A DNA stretch of 64,000 nucleotides from Dyella flagellata (GCF_030160275.1 NZ_BSOA01000003.1:389937-453936); one strand, 5' to 3'; shown: positions 34,564 through 45,570, numbered from the stretch's first letter. Translations and numbers: made by a program. The notes: generated by a model from the sequence alone, not told the origin.

Positions 34564-35478
34564 ATGAAGCAGAACTTCACAGTCAGACAGGGCGCGCTCG
34601 ATGGCGTGGAGGCGTTCCTGAGCGTTGCCCAGCATCGCAGCTTTCGCCGCGCAGCCGCGGAACTCGGGGTGACGCCATCGGCCATCAGTCAGGCGGTACG
34701 TGCACTTGAAGCGCGCGTGGGCGCTGCACTGTTTATACGCACAACGCGTAGCGTCGGTTTGACGGAAGCCGGTGAACGGTTTCTCTCTCGCGCCAAACCC
34801 GCCTTCGAAGAGCTGGTCGCCGCTGGCGAAGTGGCGCGCGGACTTGGCCAGCGGCCGGCAGGATTGCTGCGTCTTTCCGTGCCGCGTGCGGTGGTGCCGA
34901 TCCTGCTGGAGCCATTGATCGCCTCCTTCAGCAAGGCCTATCCCGAGGTGGAAGTGGAGATCGCCGCCAGCGAGGAACTGGTCGATATTGCAGCGGAAGG
35001 CTTCGACGCCGGCATCCGGATGGGTCAGTTCATCGCTGCCGACATGGTGGCGGTGCCGTTGACGCCACCGTTCCGTCTCGTTGTCGTCGGCAGTCCTGCC
35101 TACTTCGCCGGCCGCCATCGCCCGCTACGCACGGATGATTTGCGCCAGCATGCCTGCCTGCGATGGCGGCGATCCAATGGCGCACTCGCGCTATGGTCGT
35201 TCAACGACAACGGTCACCCGATCGAGATCGCCGTATCCGGCCCCTTCATCGCCAATGATTTTCCCACCATGCTTGGCGCGGCAGTCGAAGGCATCGGTCT
35301 TGCCCAGGTGCCCGAGCCGATCGCCGCCGAAGGCTTACGCACGAAAAAGTTGGTGCAGGTGCTGAAGCCGTTTGCGCCGGTGATACCGGGCGTGTTTCTT
35401 TATTACCCGAGCCGTCGGCAGATCCTGCCGAAGTTGCGCGCCTTCATCGATCATGTGAAAAGCAGCCGCAAACAGTAG
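34564..35478 (+). CDS. LysR-family transcriptional regulator
   Basis: 304 residues. The N-terminal winged helix-turn-helix is clear (AAAELGVTPSAISQAVRALEARVGAALFIRTTRSVGLTEAG in separate pieces), followed by the periplasmic-binding-like effector domain with FDAGIRMGQFIA, a feature of the LysR branch that includes many divergent regulators. Divergent from the methyltransferase operon. Its stop codon TAG (35476-35478) lies inside the GTAG head of REP dyad 4. Confidence 0.92.
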   Translation: MKQNFTVRQGALDGVEAFLSVAQHRSFRRAAAELGVTPSAISQAVRALEARVGAALFIRTTRSVGLTEAGERFLSRAKPAFEELVAAGEVARGLGQRPAGLLRLSVPRAVVPILLEPLIASFSKAYPEVEVEIAASEELVDIAAEGFDAGIRMGQFIAADMVAVPLTPPFRLVVVGSPAYFAGRHRPLRTDDLRQHACLRWRRSNGALALWSFNDNGHPIEIAVSGPFIANDFPTMLGAAVEGIGLAQVPEPIAAEGLRTKKLVQVLKPFAPVIPGVFLYYPSRRQILPKLRAFIDHVKSSRKQ

Positions 35479-35542
35479 GCTGGGATGACAATCCCAGCAT
35501 CGGGGTGCCGCATGCAAAGCTGGGATTGTCATCCCAGCCTAC
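35475..35542. repeat. GTAG-type REP dyad 4, shared by two stop codons
   Basis: GTAG at 35475-35478 and CTAC at 35539-35542 bound an inverted pair of REP units. The lysR stop is in the left GTAG, and the stop of the convergent aat gene is in the right one, so the dyad exactly fills the space between the two coding regions. Confidence 0.92.
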
Positions 35543-36279
35543 GAGAAGCTGCCGCCTTCCAGGATGCGTTGGGTGGGAATCATCGGCAAGTTTTTCCATT
35601 GGCGTGCATCAAACGGCGCGGTAACCAAGGTCTCGACTTCAAGCAGAAACGCCTCACGCCCCATCTCCACCGCGCCCAGACCCATCAGATGCGGATTGCT
35701 GACCTGTGCATCGATCAGCGGAAATTCCCACTCGCGCAACAGCGCGGCAAGCGCGCACAACGCCAGCTTCGAGCCGCCGCTTTGTGCACTGAACATCGAT
35801 TCCCCGCAGAACAGGCGTCCGATGGAAACACCGTAGATCCCACCGATAAGGCGATCCTGCTCCCACACTTCCACGCTGTGCGCGTGACCGAGATCGTGCA
35901 GCGCGGTGTAGGCGCCGATCATCGCGGGGCTGATCCAGGTGCCGAACTGGTCTGGCCTTGGCGCCGCGCAAGCCCGCATGACCTGGCCAAAGGCGCGGTC
36001 CACGCTCAATTGCCAGGTGCTGTCCTTCAAGGCTCTGCGCAGGCTGCGATTGGGCCGCAGCTGCTCGGTATGAAACACGCAGCGCGGGTCGGGCGACCAC
36101 CACAAGATCGGTTCGCCCTCGTTGAACCAGGGAAAGATGCCGTGCGCGTAGGCTGTTATCAGGCGCAGTGGCGAGAGATCGCCACCGAAAGCAAGCAGGC
36201 CGTTGGGCTCAATGAGCGCATCGCGCGGGTCGGGAAAATGCCCCGGATGGCGGTCGTCGAGCCTGGGCAGGCGAATCAT
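35539..36279 (-). CDS. aat: Leucyl/phenylalanyl-tRNA-protein transferase (Aat)
   Basis: 246-residue enzyme that adds Leu or Phe to proteins with N-terminal Arg or Lys, marking them for ClpAP. Diagnostic sequence: NGLLAFGGDLSPLRLITAYAHGIFPWFNEGEPILWWSPDPR, in pieces, then HSVEVWEQDRLIGGIYGVSIGRLFCGESMFS and LIDAQVSNPHLMGLGA. The ATG overlaps the stop of the upstream GNAT gene by 4 bases (ATGA). The TAG stop coincides with the GTAG of REP dyad 4. Confidence 0.95.
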   Translation of the reverse strand: MIRLPRLDDRHPGHFPDPRDALIEPNGLLAFGGDLSPLRLITAYAHGIFPWFNEGEPILWWSPDPRCVFHTEQLRPNRSLRRALKDSTWQLSVDRAFGQVMRACAAPRPDQFGTWISPAMIGAYTALHDLGHAHSVEVWEQDRLIGGIYGVSIGRLFCGESMFSAQSGGSKLALCALAALLREWEFPLIDAQVSNPHLMGLGAVEMGREAFLLEVETLVTAPFDARQWKNLPMIPTQRILEGGSFS

Positions 36280-37412
36280 GGTTGGGCGTAGGGGCTGTGT
36301 TCGAGCAGTTCTTCGGCGTAAGCGTCCATGCCTTCACCTTCTTGTGCAAGTGCTCGACCCACGGCAGCGCGAAAACCCTCGTGCAACAGATAATGACGCG
36401 AATGCGTGCGCGCAGGCAGGAAGCCGCGCGCCAGCTTGTGCTCGCCTTGCGCCCCAGGCTCGAAACGCTGCAAACCTTGCGCAATCGCGTACTCGATGCC
36501 CTGGTAATAGCACAGCTCGAAATGCAGATCCGGCAAGTCCAGGCTGGCCCCCCAATAGCGGCCGTACAAGGTGCTGGCGCTGCGCAGCATCAGCGCCATT
36601 GCAACGATCTCGCCCTCTTGCCGGGCTAGCGCCAACTGCACCGTATTGCCCAGTTCCTTGCGCAGGTATTGAAAGAACGTCTCGGTGAGCGCCGCGTGGT
36701 TGCCCTTGGCATCGAAGGTGTCGGTATACAGCGCATGCACCCGCCGCCATTCGCGCGCACTCAGTTCCGCCCCGCCCACCATGCCGATGTCCAGGCCGTG
36801 CGCAGCCACACGCCTGCGCTCATGGCGGATGTTCTTCCTTTTCTTGTGATTGAGCGCGGCCAGGAACGCATCGAAATCCGTATAGCCCTGGTTGTGCCAA
36901 TGGAACTGCACGTCGCTGCGTTCCATCCACGGTCCATCGAAAGCGGGGAGATCGGCGTCGGTTAGAAAATTCGCGTGCACGGATGAAAGCTGCAGCCGTT
37001 GCGCTTGTTGCTGCATGGCATCCACGAGCAGCTTGCGCAAAGCATCAGCTTGCGCCGAATCCGTTCCGACCAGCAGGCGTGGTCCGGTTACGGGCGAGTA
37101 GGGCACGGCGTTGAGCAGCTTGGGATAGTACTGGCCGCCCGCCTGCTCCCAGGCTGAGGCCCAGCTCCAGTCGAATACGAATTCGCCGTGCGAATTGCCC
37201 TTGAGATACAGCGGCGCGGCGGCGACCAGGTGGCCGCCGCGATAAAGACCCAGGTGATGCGCCTGCCAGCCCCAGTCGGGACGGATGCAGCCGGAGCGTT
37301 CGAGCCCGGCGAGAAAGGCGTGCGAGAGAAAGGGATTGTCGTCCGGGCACAGGGCGTCCCACGCCGAAGCGGCGATGTCATCGATGCTTTCGTGGAAGCG
37401 GGCTTCGATCAT
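36276..37412 (-). CDS. GNAT/FemAB-like acyltransferase (DUF482 family)
   Basis: 378 residues. The sequence shows SAWDALCPDDNPFLSHAFLAGLE, HHLGLYRGGHLVAAAPLYLKGNSHGEFVFDWSWA in parts, NHKKRKNIRHERR, and FELCYYQGIEYAIAQGLQRFEPGAQGEHKLARGF in parts, the pattern of the DUF482 family related to FemAB and GNAT acyltransferases. The substrate is unknown; other members are called peptidoglycan-related without firm proof. ATG 37412 is preferred over a GTG at 37442. It overlaps aat by 4 bases, so the two are translationally coupled, hinting at a shared protein-modification role (inference). Confidence 0.85.
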   Translation of the reverse strand: MIEARFHESIDDIAASAWDALCPDDNPFLSHAFLAGLERSGCIRPDWGWQAHHLGLYRGGHLVAAAPLYLKGNSHGEFVFDWSWASAWEQAGGQYYPKLLNAVPYSPVTGPRLLVGTDSAQADALRKLLVDAMQQQAQRLQLSSVHANFLTDADLPAFDGPWMERSDVQFHWHNQGYTDFDAFLAALNHKKRKNIRHERRRVAAHGLDIGMVGGAELSAREWRRVHALYTDTFDAKGNHAALTETFFQYLRKELGNTVQLALARQEGEIVAMALMLRSASTLYGRYWGASLDLPDLHFELCYYQGIEYAIAQGLQRFEPGAQGEHKLARGFLPARTHSRHYLLHEGFRAAVGRALAQEGEGMDAYAEELLEHSPYAQP

Positions 37413-37461
37413 GTTCGCGGGGAACTGCTCCCATCCCTGCACGCAGGGGTGGGAATAAACG

Positions 37462-38451
<990 letters not shown>

Positions 38452-38667
38452 TTATCAGGGCGGTTCTCGCTTGCGGAAGGCCTCCAGGGGCGCTCCGAAG
38501 AGTCCGCAAGGATGGGGAAGTCGCCCAGGCTATTCAAGGTTGACTTGCCACACCCGTTTCTGAACCTGTCCAAGGGCGGTAGGCACCACGCTGTTCGGCT
38601 GCCACCTCTGGTTGGTTACACTGCAACACGCCTATTTGTTCGACATTTCCCAAGGAAACACACCCCG

Positions 38668-40998
38668 GTGGCGGCGCGCAGCGCAAACGTTAGAAAAACC
38701 AAGGAAAAGACCGGCCTCAGCGAGGAAGTGAAACGCCGCCTGCGCGAGGCTGGCGCTTTATTGCTATTGCCGCTGGCGCTCTACCTGCTGGTATGCCTGT
38801 TCAGCTACGACGCCTCTGATCCAGGCTGGTCGCACGCGGACACCGGCGGCCACGTCCACAACCTGGGCGGCACCGTAGGCGCCTACATCGCCGACCTGCT
38901 GCGCTACCTGTTCGGCAGCGTGGCCTACTGTTTCCCCTTGCTGCTGCTGTTCCTTGGCGTGCAAGTGCTGCGCAACCACGGTGTGCGCAACGTGCAGCCA
39001 TGGGAGCCGTCGCTGCGCTTGATCGGTTCGGTGTTCTTCTTCATTACCGCGCCGGCGCTGTGCTGGGTCGAATTCCCTGATAGCACGATGGGGCCGGAAG
39101 GGGCGGGCGGCGTGATCGGCCGCGGGGTGGGCCATGGCCTGCTCAGCGCCTTTGGCGACAAGGGCGCGCCGTTGTTCCTGCTGGCGATTTTCCTGGTCGC
39201 GGTCACCTTCGCCACCGGGCTTTCCTGGTTCAAGCTGATGGACCTCACCGGCCAGGGCGTGCTCAGGCTCGCTGGCTGGTTCGGCGGCAAGCTGCGCAAG
39301 GCGCCGGAAGTGATCGCCGCCCACCAGGCGCGGGTCGAGCGCGAAGCGGTGAAGAAGACCGAGGCAATCAAGCAGGCCAAGCGTGAGCCGGTGCGCATCG
39401 AGGCGCCGGCGGCGCCGGTAGTGAAGAGCGAACGGGCGCGCGTGGAAACGCAGATCCCGCTGTTCGTTGGCGCTGCACAGCCCGGCGAATTGCCGCCGCT
39501 GTCGCTGCTGGACGAAGCGCCCGAGCAAGGGCCGGGCTATTCGGAAGAAACCCTGGAAGTGCTCTCGCGCCAGGTCGAGCTGAAGCTCAAGGACTTCAAG
39601 ATCGAAGCCAAGGTGGTGGGCGTCTACCCGGGCCCGGTGATCACCCGCTTCGAGCTGGAGCCGGCAGCGGGCGTACGCGGCAGCCAGGTGTCCAGCCTGG
39701 ACAAGGACATCGCGCGCGGCCTGTCGGTGGTCAGCGTGCGCGTGGTCGACGTGATCCCGGGCAAGAACGTGATCGGCCTGGAAATTCCCAACGCCAAGAA
39801 GCAGATCGTGTACCTGTCGGAGATCCTGCGTTCGGACAAATACGACCAGCAGAAATCGCCGCTCACGCTGGCGCTGGGCAAGGACATCGGCGGCCGCGCC
39901 ATGGTGGCGGACCTGGCCAAGATGCCGCACCTGCTGGTGGCCGGTACCACCGGCTCGGGCAAGTCCGTGGCGGTCAATGCGATGGTGCTGAGCCTGCTGT
40001 ACAAGGCCAGCGCCAAAGACGTGCGCATGATCATGATCGACCCGAAGATGCTGGAACTCTCGGTCTACGAGGGCATCCCGCACCTGCTCGCACCGGTCGT
40101 GACGGACATGAAGGAAGCCGCCAACGCGCTGCGCTGGTGCGTGGCCGAGATGGAACGGCGCTACAAACTGATGGCCGCGGTGGGCGTGCGCAACCTCGCC
40201 GGTTTCAACAAGAAGGTGAAGGACGCCGAGAACGCCGGCCAGCCGCTGCTGGATCCGCTGTTCCGCCCGAATCCGGATATGCCCAACCAGGTGGCCGAGC
40301 CGCTGGAGCCGCTGCCTTACATCGTCGTGATCATCGACGAATTCGCCGACATGATGATGATCGTCGGCAAGAAGGTGGAGGAGCTGATCGCCCGCCTCGC
40401 GCAGAAGGCGCGCGCCGCCGGCGTGCACCTGATTCTCGCCACCCAGCGCCCGTCGGTGGACGTGATCACCGGCCTGATCAAGGCCAACATCCCCACTCGT
40501 ATTGCGTTCCAGGTGTCGAGCAAGATCGACTCGCGCACGATTCTTGATCAATCGGGCGCTGAGACCCTGCTCGGCCACGGCGACATGCTCTATTTGCCGC
40601 CCGGCACCGCCACACCCGACCGCGTGCACGGCGCCTTCGTCGACGACCACGAAGTCCACAACGTGGTGAACTGGCTGCGCGCGCAGGGCGCGCCGCAATA
40701 CATCGAGGGCGTGCTGGAAGAAGTGCAGGCCACCTCCGATGGCAAGTTCATCAACGAATCGGGCCTGCCGCAGGAAGGCGAGGAGGGCGGCGATGCCGAA
40801 GCCCAGCTTTACGACAAGGCCGTGCGCATCGTCACCGAGACACGCCGTGCCTCGATCTCCGGTGTGCAACGCCACCTGCGCATCGGCTACAACCGCGCCG
40901 CGCGCCTGATCGAGCAGATGGAACAGGATGGCGTGGTCAGTGCGCCGCTGCACAACGGCAACCGAGAAGTGCTGGCGCCACCGCCGCCGAAGCATTAA
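38668..40998 (+). CDS. ftsK: DNA translocase FtsK
   Basis: 776-residue septal DNA pump. Four N-terminal membrane segments lie in about residues 28-190 ([21 protein letters not shown] is the first). A short linker leads to the motor: Walker A GTTGSGKS, Walker [15 protein letters not shown], and [25 protein letters not shown]. The C-terminal gamma winged helix ([30 protein letters not shown], in pieces) reads KOPS sites. GTG 38668 is chosen to give the usual length and a Lys/Arg-rich start; the frame is open to 38512 but that stretch does not look like FtsK. It is followed by lolA. Confidence 0.93.
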   Translation: MAARSANVRKTKEKTGLSEEVKRRLREAGALLLLPLALYLLVCLFSYDASDPGWSHADTGGHVHNLGGTVGAYIADLLRYLFGSVAYCFPLLLLFLGVQVLRNHGVRNVQPWEPSLRLIGSVFFFITAPALCWVEFPDSTMGPEGAGGVIGRGVGHGLLSAFGDKGAPLFLLAIFLVAVTFATGLSWFKLMDLTGQGVLRLAGWFGGKLRKAPEVIAAHQARVEREAVKKTEAIKQAKREPVRIEAPAAPVVKSERARVETQIPLFVGAAQPGELPPLSLLDEAPEQGPGYSEETLEVLSRQVELKLKDFKIEAKVVGVYPGPVITRFELEPAAGVRGSQVSSLDKDIARGLSVVSVRVVDVIPGKNVIGLEIPNAKKQIVYLSEILRSDKYDQQKSPLTLALGKDIGGRAMVADLAKMPHLLVAGTTGSGKSVAVNAMVLSLLYKASAKDVRMIMIDPKMLELSVYEGIPHLLAPVVTDMKEAANALRWCVAEMERRYKLMAAVGVRNLAGFNKKVKDAENAGQPLLDPLFRPNPDMPNQVAEPLEPLPYIVVIIDEFADMMMIVGKKVEELIARLAQKARAAGVHLILATQRPSVDVITGLIKANIPTRIAFQVSSKIDSRTILDQSGAETLLGHGDMLYLPPGTATPDRVHGAFVDDHEVHNVVNWLRAQGAPQYIEGVLEEVQATSDGKFINESGLPQEGEEGGDAEAQLYDKAVRIVTETRRASISGVQRHLRIGYNRAARLIEQMEQDGVVSAPLHNGNREVLAPPPPKH

Positions 40999-41013
40999 CG
41001 CCTGGTTTTCGCT

Positions 41014-41038
41014 CCCTCCCCTGCTTGGCAGGGGAGGG
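41014..41038. terminator. CCCTCCCC palindrome between ftsK and lolA
   Basis: An 11-base inverted repeat, CCCTCCCCTGC with GCAGGGGAGGG, around TTG. It lies 16 bases after the ftsK stop. It is the third member of the palindrome family and may terminate or attenuate transcription. Confidence 0.6.
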
Positions 41039-41143
41039 TTGGGGTGGGGTTGTTCGAGCTTGCCGTATGCTCTCTTCATCTCACCTGCATTAAGCCTTTC
41101 AACCGCACACTCGCACCATCCGATACACCAGGAACGGGAATCC

Positions 41144-41800
41144 ATGAAACGCCTTCGCTTCGCAGCCATCCTTGTCTTGCTCGTAAGCGGCCTGGCGCAA
41201 GCCGCCACCGGCCCGGCCCGTGCGCGCCTGGACGCTTTCGCGCAAGGCCTGCACGCCGTTTCCGGCAACTTCTCGCAAACCCTCACCGACCCCAACGGCA
41301 AAACCAGCAAGACCAGCACCGGTACCCTGGTGCTGGAAGCGCCACGCCAATTCCGCTGGGATACGCTGGCGCCGTACAAGCAGACCATCGTCGCCGACGG
41401 CAGTCGAGTGTGGCTGTACGACCCGGACCTGGAGCAGGTCACCGTGCGCCGGCAGGACACTGAAGAGGCGCACAGCCCGCTCACCGTGCTGACCGATCTC
41501 TCCCAGCTCGACAAGGAATTCCATGTGGCCGAGCAGGGCGAGCACGATGGCCTGGTGTGGCTGCGACTCACCGCCAATGCCAAGGACTCGCAGTTCAGCT
41601 ACGCGGACCTGGGCTTCGACGCCAACGGCCTGGCGCGCATGCAGTTCAAGGACCAGCTCGGCGCCACCACCGACATCCGCTTCTCCAACTGGAAGCGCAA
41701 TCCCGAAATCCCGCCGCAGGATTTCAACTTCACGCCGCCCAAGGGCGCGGACGTGATCGGTGACCTGCCCGAAATCTCCACCCAGCCACTGAAGAATTGA
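41144..41800 (+). CDS. lolA: Outer-membrane lipoprotein carrier protein LolA
   Basis: 218-residue periplasmic chaperone that ferries lipoproteins from LolCDE to LolB. A signal peptide (MKRLRFAAILVLLVSGLAQA) without lipobox precedes the half-barrel: ARLDAFAQGLHAVSGNFSQTL, GTLVLEAPRQFRWDTLAPYKQTIVADGSRVWLYDPDLEQVTV (in pieces), and PPKGADVIGDLPE at the end. The arginine of PRQFRW is the conserved one needed for lipoprotein release. It follows ftsK as in E. coli. The stop overlaps the next gene's TTG start. Confidence 0.94.
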   Translation: MKRLRFAAILVLLVSGLAQAATGPARARLDAFAQGLHAVSGNFSQTLTDPNGKTSKTSTGTLVLEAPRQFRWDTLAPYKQTIVADGSRVWLYDPDLEQVTVRRQDTEEAHSPLTVLTDLSQLDKEFHVAEQGEHDGLVWLRLTANAKDSQFSYADLGFDANGLARMQFKDQLGATTDIRFSNWKRNPEIPPQDFNFTPPKGADVIGDLPEISTQPLKN

Positions 41801-42465
41801 TCCGCCAGCTGCCACGCTGGGCATGGATTGGCGGCGGCCTGCTTGCGCTGGTCGCCGGCTGCATCAACGCGGTCGGCTACTTGTGCTTTCGCCATCAGCC
41901 GGTGACGCATCTCACCGGCACCAGCACTCAGTTCGGCATTGCGCTGGCGCAAGGCGACCTGGCTGAGGTCACCCACTGGGGCCTTACCATCGTTTCATTT
42001 TTGTTTGGTGCGATGCTCAGCGGCTTTATCGTCGAGCAACGCACGTTGCAGCTTGGCCGCCGCTATGGCGTAGTGCTGACAATTGAATCGTTGTTGCTGT
42101 TCGCCGCCGCGCCGTTGATCCACGATGCCAGGGATCTGGGCCTTTACCTGGCTGCCACTGCCTGCGGTCTGCAGAACGCGATGGTGAGTACCTACAGCGG
42201 TGCCACGCTGCGCACGACGCATCTATCAGGCATTTTCACCGACCTCGGCATGTACCTTGGGCAACGCCTGCGCGGCTTGAACGTGGATGTGCTGCGTATC
42301 CATGTGTGCCTGTTGGTGGCCGGCCATTTCATCCTGGGCGCGACGCTGGGCGCGTTTGGTTTTGCGTATTTGCAGGAGCGCGTGCTACTGGTGCCTGCGG
42401 TGCTTACCGGTACGGTAGGCTTGGCGTATGCGATCTACCGGCATTTCTTTTTGCGGCGAGTGTAG
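41797..42465 (+). CDS. DUF1275 (YoaK-type) membrane protein
   Basis: 222 residues with about six membrane segments. The opening GGGLLALVAGCINAVGYLCF and the segment HLTGTSTQFGIALAQGD, then ACGLQNAMVSTYSGATLRTTHLSGIFTDLGMYLG in pieces, fit DUF1275. Function unknown; some members are thought to be transporters. The start is TTG at 41797, overlapping the lolA stop by 4 bases. No better start exists in frame before the first helix. Confidence 0.83.
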   Translation: MIRQLPRWAWIGGGLLALVAGCINAVGYLCFRHQPVTHLTGTSTQFGIALAQGDLAEVTHWGLTIVSFLFGAMLSGFIVEQRTLQLGRRYGVVLTIESLLLFAAAPLIHDARDLGLYLAATACGLQNAMVSTYSGATLRTTHLSGIFTDLGMYLGQRLRGLNVDVLRIHVCLLVAGHFILGATLGAFGFAYLQERVLLVPAVLTGTVGLAYAIYRHFFLRRV

Positions 42466-42477
42466 CCCTCCATCGCC

Positions 42478-42553
42478 GTCATTCCCGCGAAAGCGGGAAT
42501 CCATCTTGCTCTGATGCATCCTGAAAATGGATTCCCGCTTTCGCGGGAATGAC
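42478..42553. repeat. GTCATTCCCGC palindromic repeat, copy 2
   Basis: A 76-base inverted repeat opening GTCATTCCCGCGAAAGCGGG and closing with its complement ending CGGGAATGAC. It is homologous to 15771-15841 and lies between two convergent genes. Confidence 0.9.
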
Positions 42554-42564
42554 GGCGAGGTGGT

Positions 42565-43251
42565 TTATGGCAACCCCAACGCCTTCCTCAACTCACTACG
42601 CGCAGCGTTGTAATCGGCCTGCCACTGCGCATCTTGCAGCAGCTCTGCCGCAATCACCGTTCCAGCAAGCTTGCCCGCTTCGATATCGCTAGGAAAATGC
42701 ACACCCATCACCACCCGGTGCTGGGCATACAGGTCCGCGCGCGCAAAAATCGCCGCGCGTTTCTCCGGCAACATATTGGCCAATAGCACCGCCGTGGTGT
42801 AGCCGAACGTGGCATGCCCGCTGGGATAGCTCCAATCACCGGGCTTCTCCTTGGACAGCGCATGCACCTGGGTGGAAACCACCGAAGGCCGCGGTCGCTG
42901 CCAATACATCTTGGCCTGCTTCACCTCCAGCTTGTCGAACTTGGCGACGCGCTCAAAAAACGCCGCCGTCTTGGGCAAGGTCGAAGCTTGCGCGGTCAAG
43001 CCCATGGCATCGGCAAAACGGAACACGGAATGCTCCGCGTCCGCCTTGGCCGCCGCCATGTCTTCGGCACTACGCGAGTGCTGTACGGCCAGCACCGCCT
43101 GCAGGTCACGCTGGGCCGCAGCCGAACCTGCTGCCGGCGGAGGCGGCAGCAGGTTCGGCAGTCCGACGACGGCGGGAGAGGCGCCGTTGCCGTCGGCCAG
43201 CGCGGGCTGGCCGATCAGTAGCATCAACATCAACAGGGCGTGGCGTTTCAT
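42565..43251 (-). CDS. Periplasmic acid phosphatase, PAP2 family (class A type)
   Basis: 228 residues with a signal peptide (RHALLMLMLLIGQPALA). The vanadium-haloperoxidase/PAP2 signature is split as usual: KMYWQRPRP, YPSGHATFGYTTA and RVVMGVHFPSD, giving the catalytic His residues and Arg. This pattern and the length match class A nonspecific acid phosphatases. Its ATG overlaps the stop of the TonB-dependent receptor by one base, so it is the second gene of that operon. Together they suggest periplasmic release of phosphate from a compound taken in by the receptor (inference). Confidence 0.9.
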   Translation of the reverse strand: MKRHALLMLMLLIGQPALADGNGASPAVVGLPNLLPPPPAAGSAAAQRDLQAVLAVQHSRSAEDMAAAKADAEHSVFRFADAMGLTAQASTLPKTAAFFERVAKFDKLEVKQAKMYWQRPRPSVVSTQVHALSKEKPGDWSYPSGHATFGYTTAVLLANMLPEKRAAIFARADLYAQHRVVMGVHFPSDIEAGKLAGTVIAAELLQDAQWQADYNAARSELRKALGLP

Positions 43252-45515
43252 CAGAACAGATCGGCTGAAACGGTGAAGTTGAAGTTGCGCGCCGGGATGG
43301 TGAAGTACAGCGGCGTGCTATCCGCGCCGGTGGTGCCGGCCAGCGAGTTGATGGTGGTGTTGTTGAACAGATTGTTGATCTGGAAACCGATCTTGAAGTC
43401 CTTCACGCTGGTGATGCGCGGGTCGAAGGTATAGCTGGCGGCGAAGTTGGTCACCGCATAGCCGCCGATCCGCGTGTCATTCTCGGCGTTGGCCGTGTAA
43501 TAGGTCCTGCCGATGAACTTGTCGACCAGCGACGCGTAGATCGGGCCCTTGCTGTAGGTGAAGCCCAGCGCGGCGGTCTTGTGCGGCGTATTGGCGTTCC
43601 ACTGATTGTCGGTGGTCTGGATGGCGCGGTTGAGCGAGCCGTTGGCATAGACGCTGAAGCCGCCGCCCAGCACGTAGGCACCTTCAAGCTCGATGCCTTT
43701 GTAATGCACGCCGCCGCCGTTGTAGAACTCGGAAATGCCGGCAACGTTGTGCTTCTGCACGAAGTTGTTGAAGTTGATCTTGTAGATGTCGCCCGACAGC
43801 GTCAGGCGGTCGCTGCTCCAGGTCGTACCGAGCTGGATGTTGGTGGTCTTCTCCGGTGCGACGGCGCTATCGGAAGCCACCGGATTGGGCACGTAGAACA
43901 GATTGAGGTTGGGGGCGAGATAACCCTTGGCCCACTGCGCATAGGCCGTCCAGTTCGAGGTGAACGCGTAGTGGAACGCGAGCGACGGCAGGGTGGCGTT
44001 CCAGTCCTTGGAATACGTCAGCGGCGTGCCCGTCTTCTGGTTCACCGGAGCATCGATGTTGCGCTTGAAGTTGTTGTACTTCACGCCACCCACCAGGTAG
44101 GCGTTGTCGGTGATGTTCCACTGGTATTCGACGAACGGCTGGATCGTGACCAGCGTGTCGGTCATCCGGCGATCGGCCGAAGCCAGCTGCAGCGTAGCCG
44201 CACCGGGGTTGACCACCGGGTTCAGCAGATTGAGCGTGTCGTCGAATTCATACAGCCAGCGGATGTCGTCCTGGTGGTCGTACCACACGCCGGTGCGCAC
44301 TTCGCCCGGACCGATTTCCTTGGCCAGGCGGAAGATGTCGCCCCACGAACGGTTGGTGTTGCGCATGTGCTGGCCGGGCACGTCGGTGAGGCTGTAGAAG
44401 GTGCCGTTGGGCGTTTCGCCGTTCGGATCTTCGCCGTTGAAGCCGAAGTGGTTGTAGCCGTAAGTGTAGACCTTGTTGTCGATCGTCCAGCCGGCGAACG
44501 CCGAATGCAGGCCGATGTAGGCCATGTTGGTGTTGATCTTGTCCTCGTTGTAGCGGTAGTACGCCTGGCTGGTCGGGTCGTTGTTCAGCGCGTAATTGAT
44601 GCCGTATTGCGCAATCTGCGCTTTGGTGGCGCCGAACGGCACGTACTGGTTCAACTTGTTCCACATTGCGGCGAAGGTCAGCGTGGTGTTTTCGCCCAAG
44701 GGCTGCACAACCTTGGCAAACACGCTCTGGCGGCGCTGGCCGGCATAGGTGAGATAGCCGTCCGACTCATTGTTCTGCAGGTTGATCACCGCATTGGTGC
44801 CGCTGCTGGTGAAGCTACCCGTATCGATGCGGGCGCCTTCCACGGCGGTATCCCAGCTGCCGAAGCTGATGTACGGGTGGACGTTGAATTTGTCTTCCGG
44901 GCTGATCGAATCCACCGTAATGGTGCCGCCGAACGTGGCGTTGCCGAGCGTGCTGGCCGTGCCCGGGCCGCGATCGACCACCACGCTGCCGGTTTCCTGG
45001 TTGGTGAAGTACGAGGTGGAATGGTGCGTGAAGTCGTTGGAGTCCATCCACGGAATGCCATCGAAGGTCACGTTGTACTGGCCGTCCTGGAAGCCGCGAA
45101 TGGAAACCACCGCCGCTTCCATCAGGCCGGAGCCGTTCGGGGTCACGGTGTACACGCTCGGCGCGATGGCGGCGACGTCGGTGTAGTCGCCGGTGGGCGG
45201 AACGTTTTCCTGGATGTAGGTGCTGCCGATGATCGACTGCGGCTGTGTGGCGATGGTTGAGCCTTGGGTAAGGGCCACTGAGCTAACCGCTGTGGAAGCC
45301 GCCGTTACCTGCACGCCATTGAGGACTTTGGGCGTATTGGCGGCATTGTTGCCGTCATTGCTGTCCGAATTGTCCGAGGCACTGGGGCCGCTTACCGCAT
45401 TATTTCCGTGATTGGCCACGTCCTGGGCATGGATCGGCGCGGCAAGGGTCAGGCCCATGCAGAGGGCGAGATAGACCGGCGTGCGGCGGTACGGCGCAAG
45501 TGTCGAGGACGTCAT
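43251..45515 (-). CDS. TonB-dependent outer-membrane receptor
   Basis: 754 residues. A signal peptide (about 1-30) is followed by a low-complexity Asn/Ser/Asp stretch, then the plug domain with VSIRGFQDGQYNVTFDGIPW and VVVDRGPGTASTLGNATFGGTI, and a 22-strand barrel ending in a terminal Phe (NFTVSADLF). The substrate cannot be read from sequence. It forms an operon with the PAP2 phosphatase, and a Pho-box-like direct repeat lies 56 bases upstream, so it may import a phosphorylated compound in phosphate limitation (inference). Confidence 0.9.
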   Translation of the reverse strand: MTSSTLAPYRRTPVYLALCMGLTLAAPIHAQDVANHGNNAVSGPSASDNSDSNDGNNAANTPKVLNGVQVTAASTAVSSVALTQGSTIATQPQSIIGSTYIQENVPPTGDYTDVAAIAPSVYTVTPNGSGLMEAAVVSIRGFQDGQYNVTFDGIPWMDSNDFTHHSTSYFTNQETGSVVVDRGPGTASTLGNATFGGTITVDSISPEDKFNVHPYISFGSWDTAVEGARIDTGSFTSSGTNAVINLQNNESDGYLTYAGQRRQSVFAKVVQPLGENTTLTFAAMWNKLNQYVPFGATKAQIAQYGINYALNNDPTSQAYYRYNEDKINTNMAYIGLHSAFAGWTIDNKVYTYGYNHFGFNGEDPNGETPNGTFYSLTDVPGQHMRNTNRSWGDIFRLAKEIGPGEVRTGVWYDHQDDIRWLYEFDDTLNLLNPVVNPGAATLQLASADRRMTDTLVTIQPFVEYQWNITDNAYLVGGVKYNNFKRNIDAPVNQKTGTPLTYSKDWNATLPSLAFHYAFTSNWTAYAQWAKGYLAPNLNLFYVPNPVASDSAVAPEKTTNIQLGTTWSSDRLTLSGDIYKINFNNFVQKHNVAGISEFYNGGGVHYKGIELEGAYVLGGGFSVYANGSLNRAIQTTDNQWNANTPHKTAALGFTYSKGPIYASLVDKFIGRTYYTANAENDTRIGGYAVTNFAASYTFDPRITSVKDFKIGFQINNLFNNTTINSLAGTTGADSTPLYFTIPARNFNFTVSADLF

Positions 45516-45570
45516 TGTTTTTTTCCGGTATCGGCGGGTTGTAGAAAGGTCGACACCGTAATGAGGCTTT

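Noticed and set aside
38764-41583. A 939-codon open frame on the minus strand opposite ftsK and lolA
   Set aside because: It is antisense to two certain genes, is rich in His, Arg and Gln as expected for shadow frames in G+C-rich DNA, and has no motif.
43581-45260. A 559-codon plus-strand frame opposite the TonB receptor
   Set aside because: The minus-strand receptor has signal peptide, plug and terminal Phe. The opposite frame has only repetitive Val/Gly/Arg composition.
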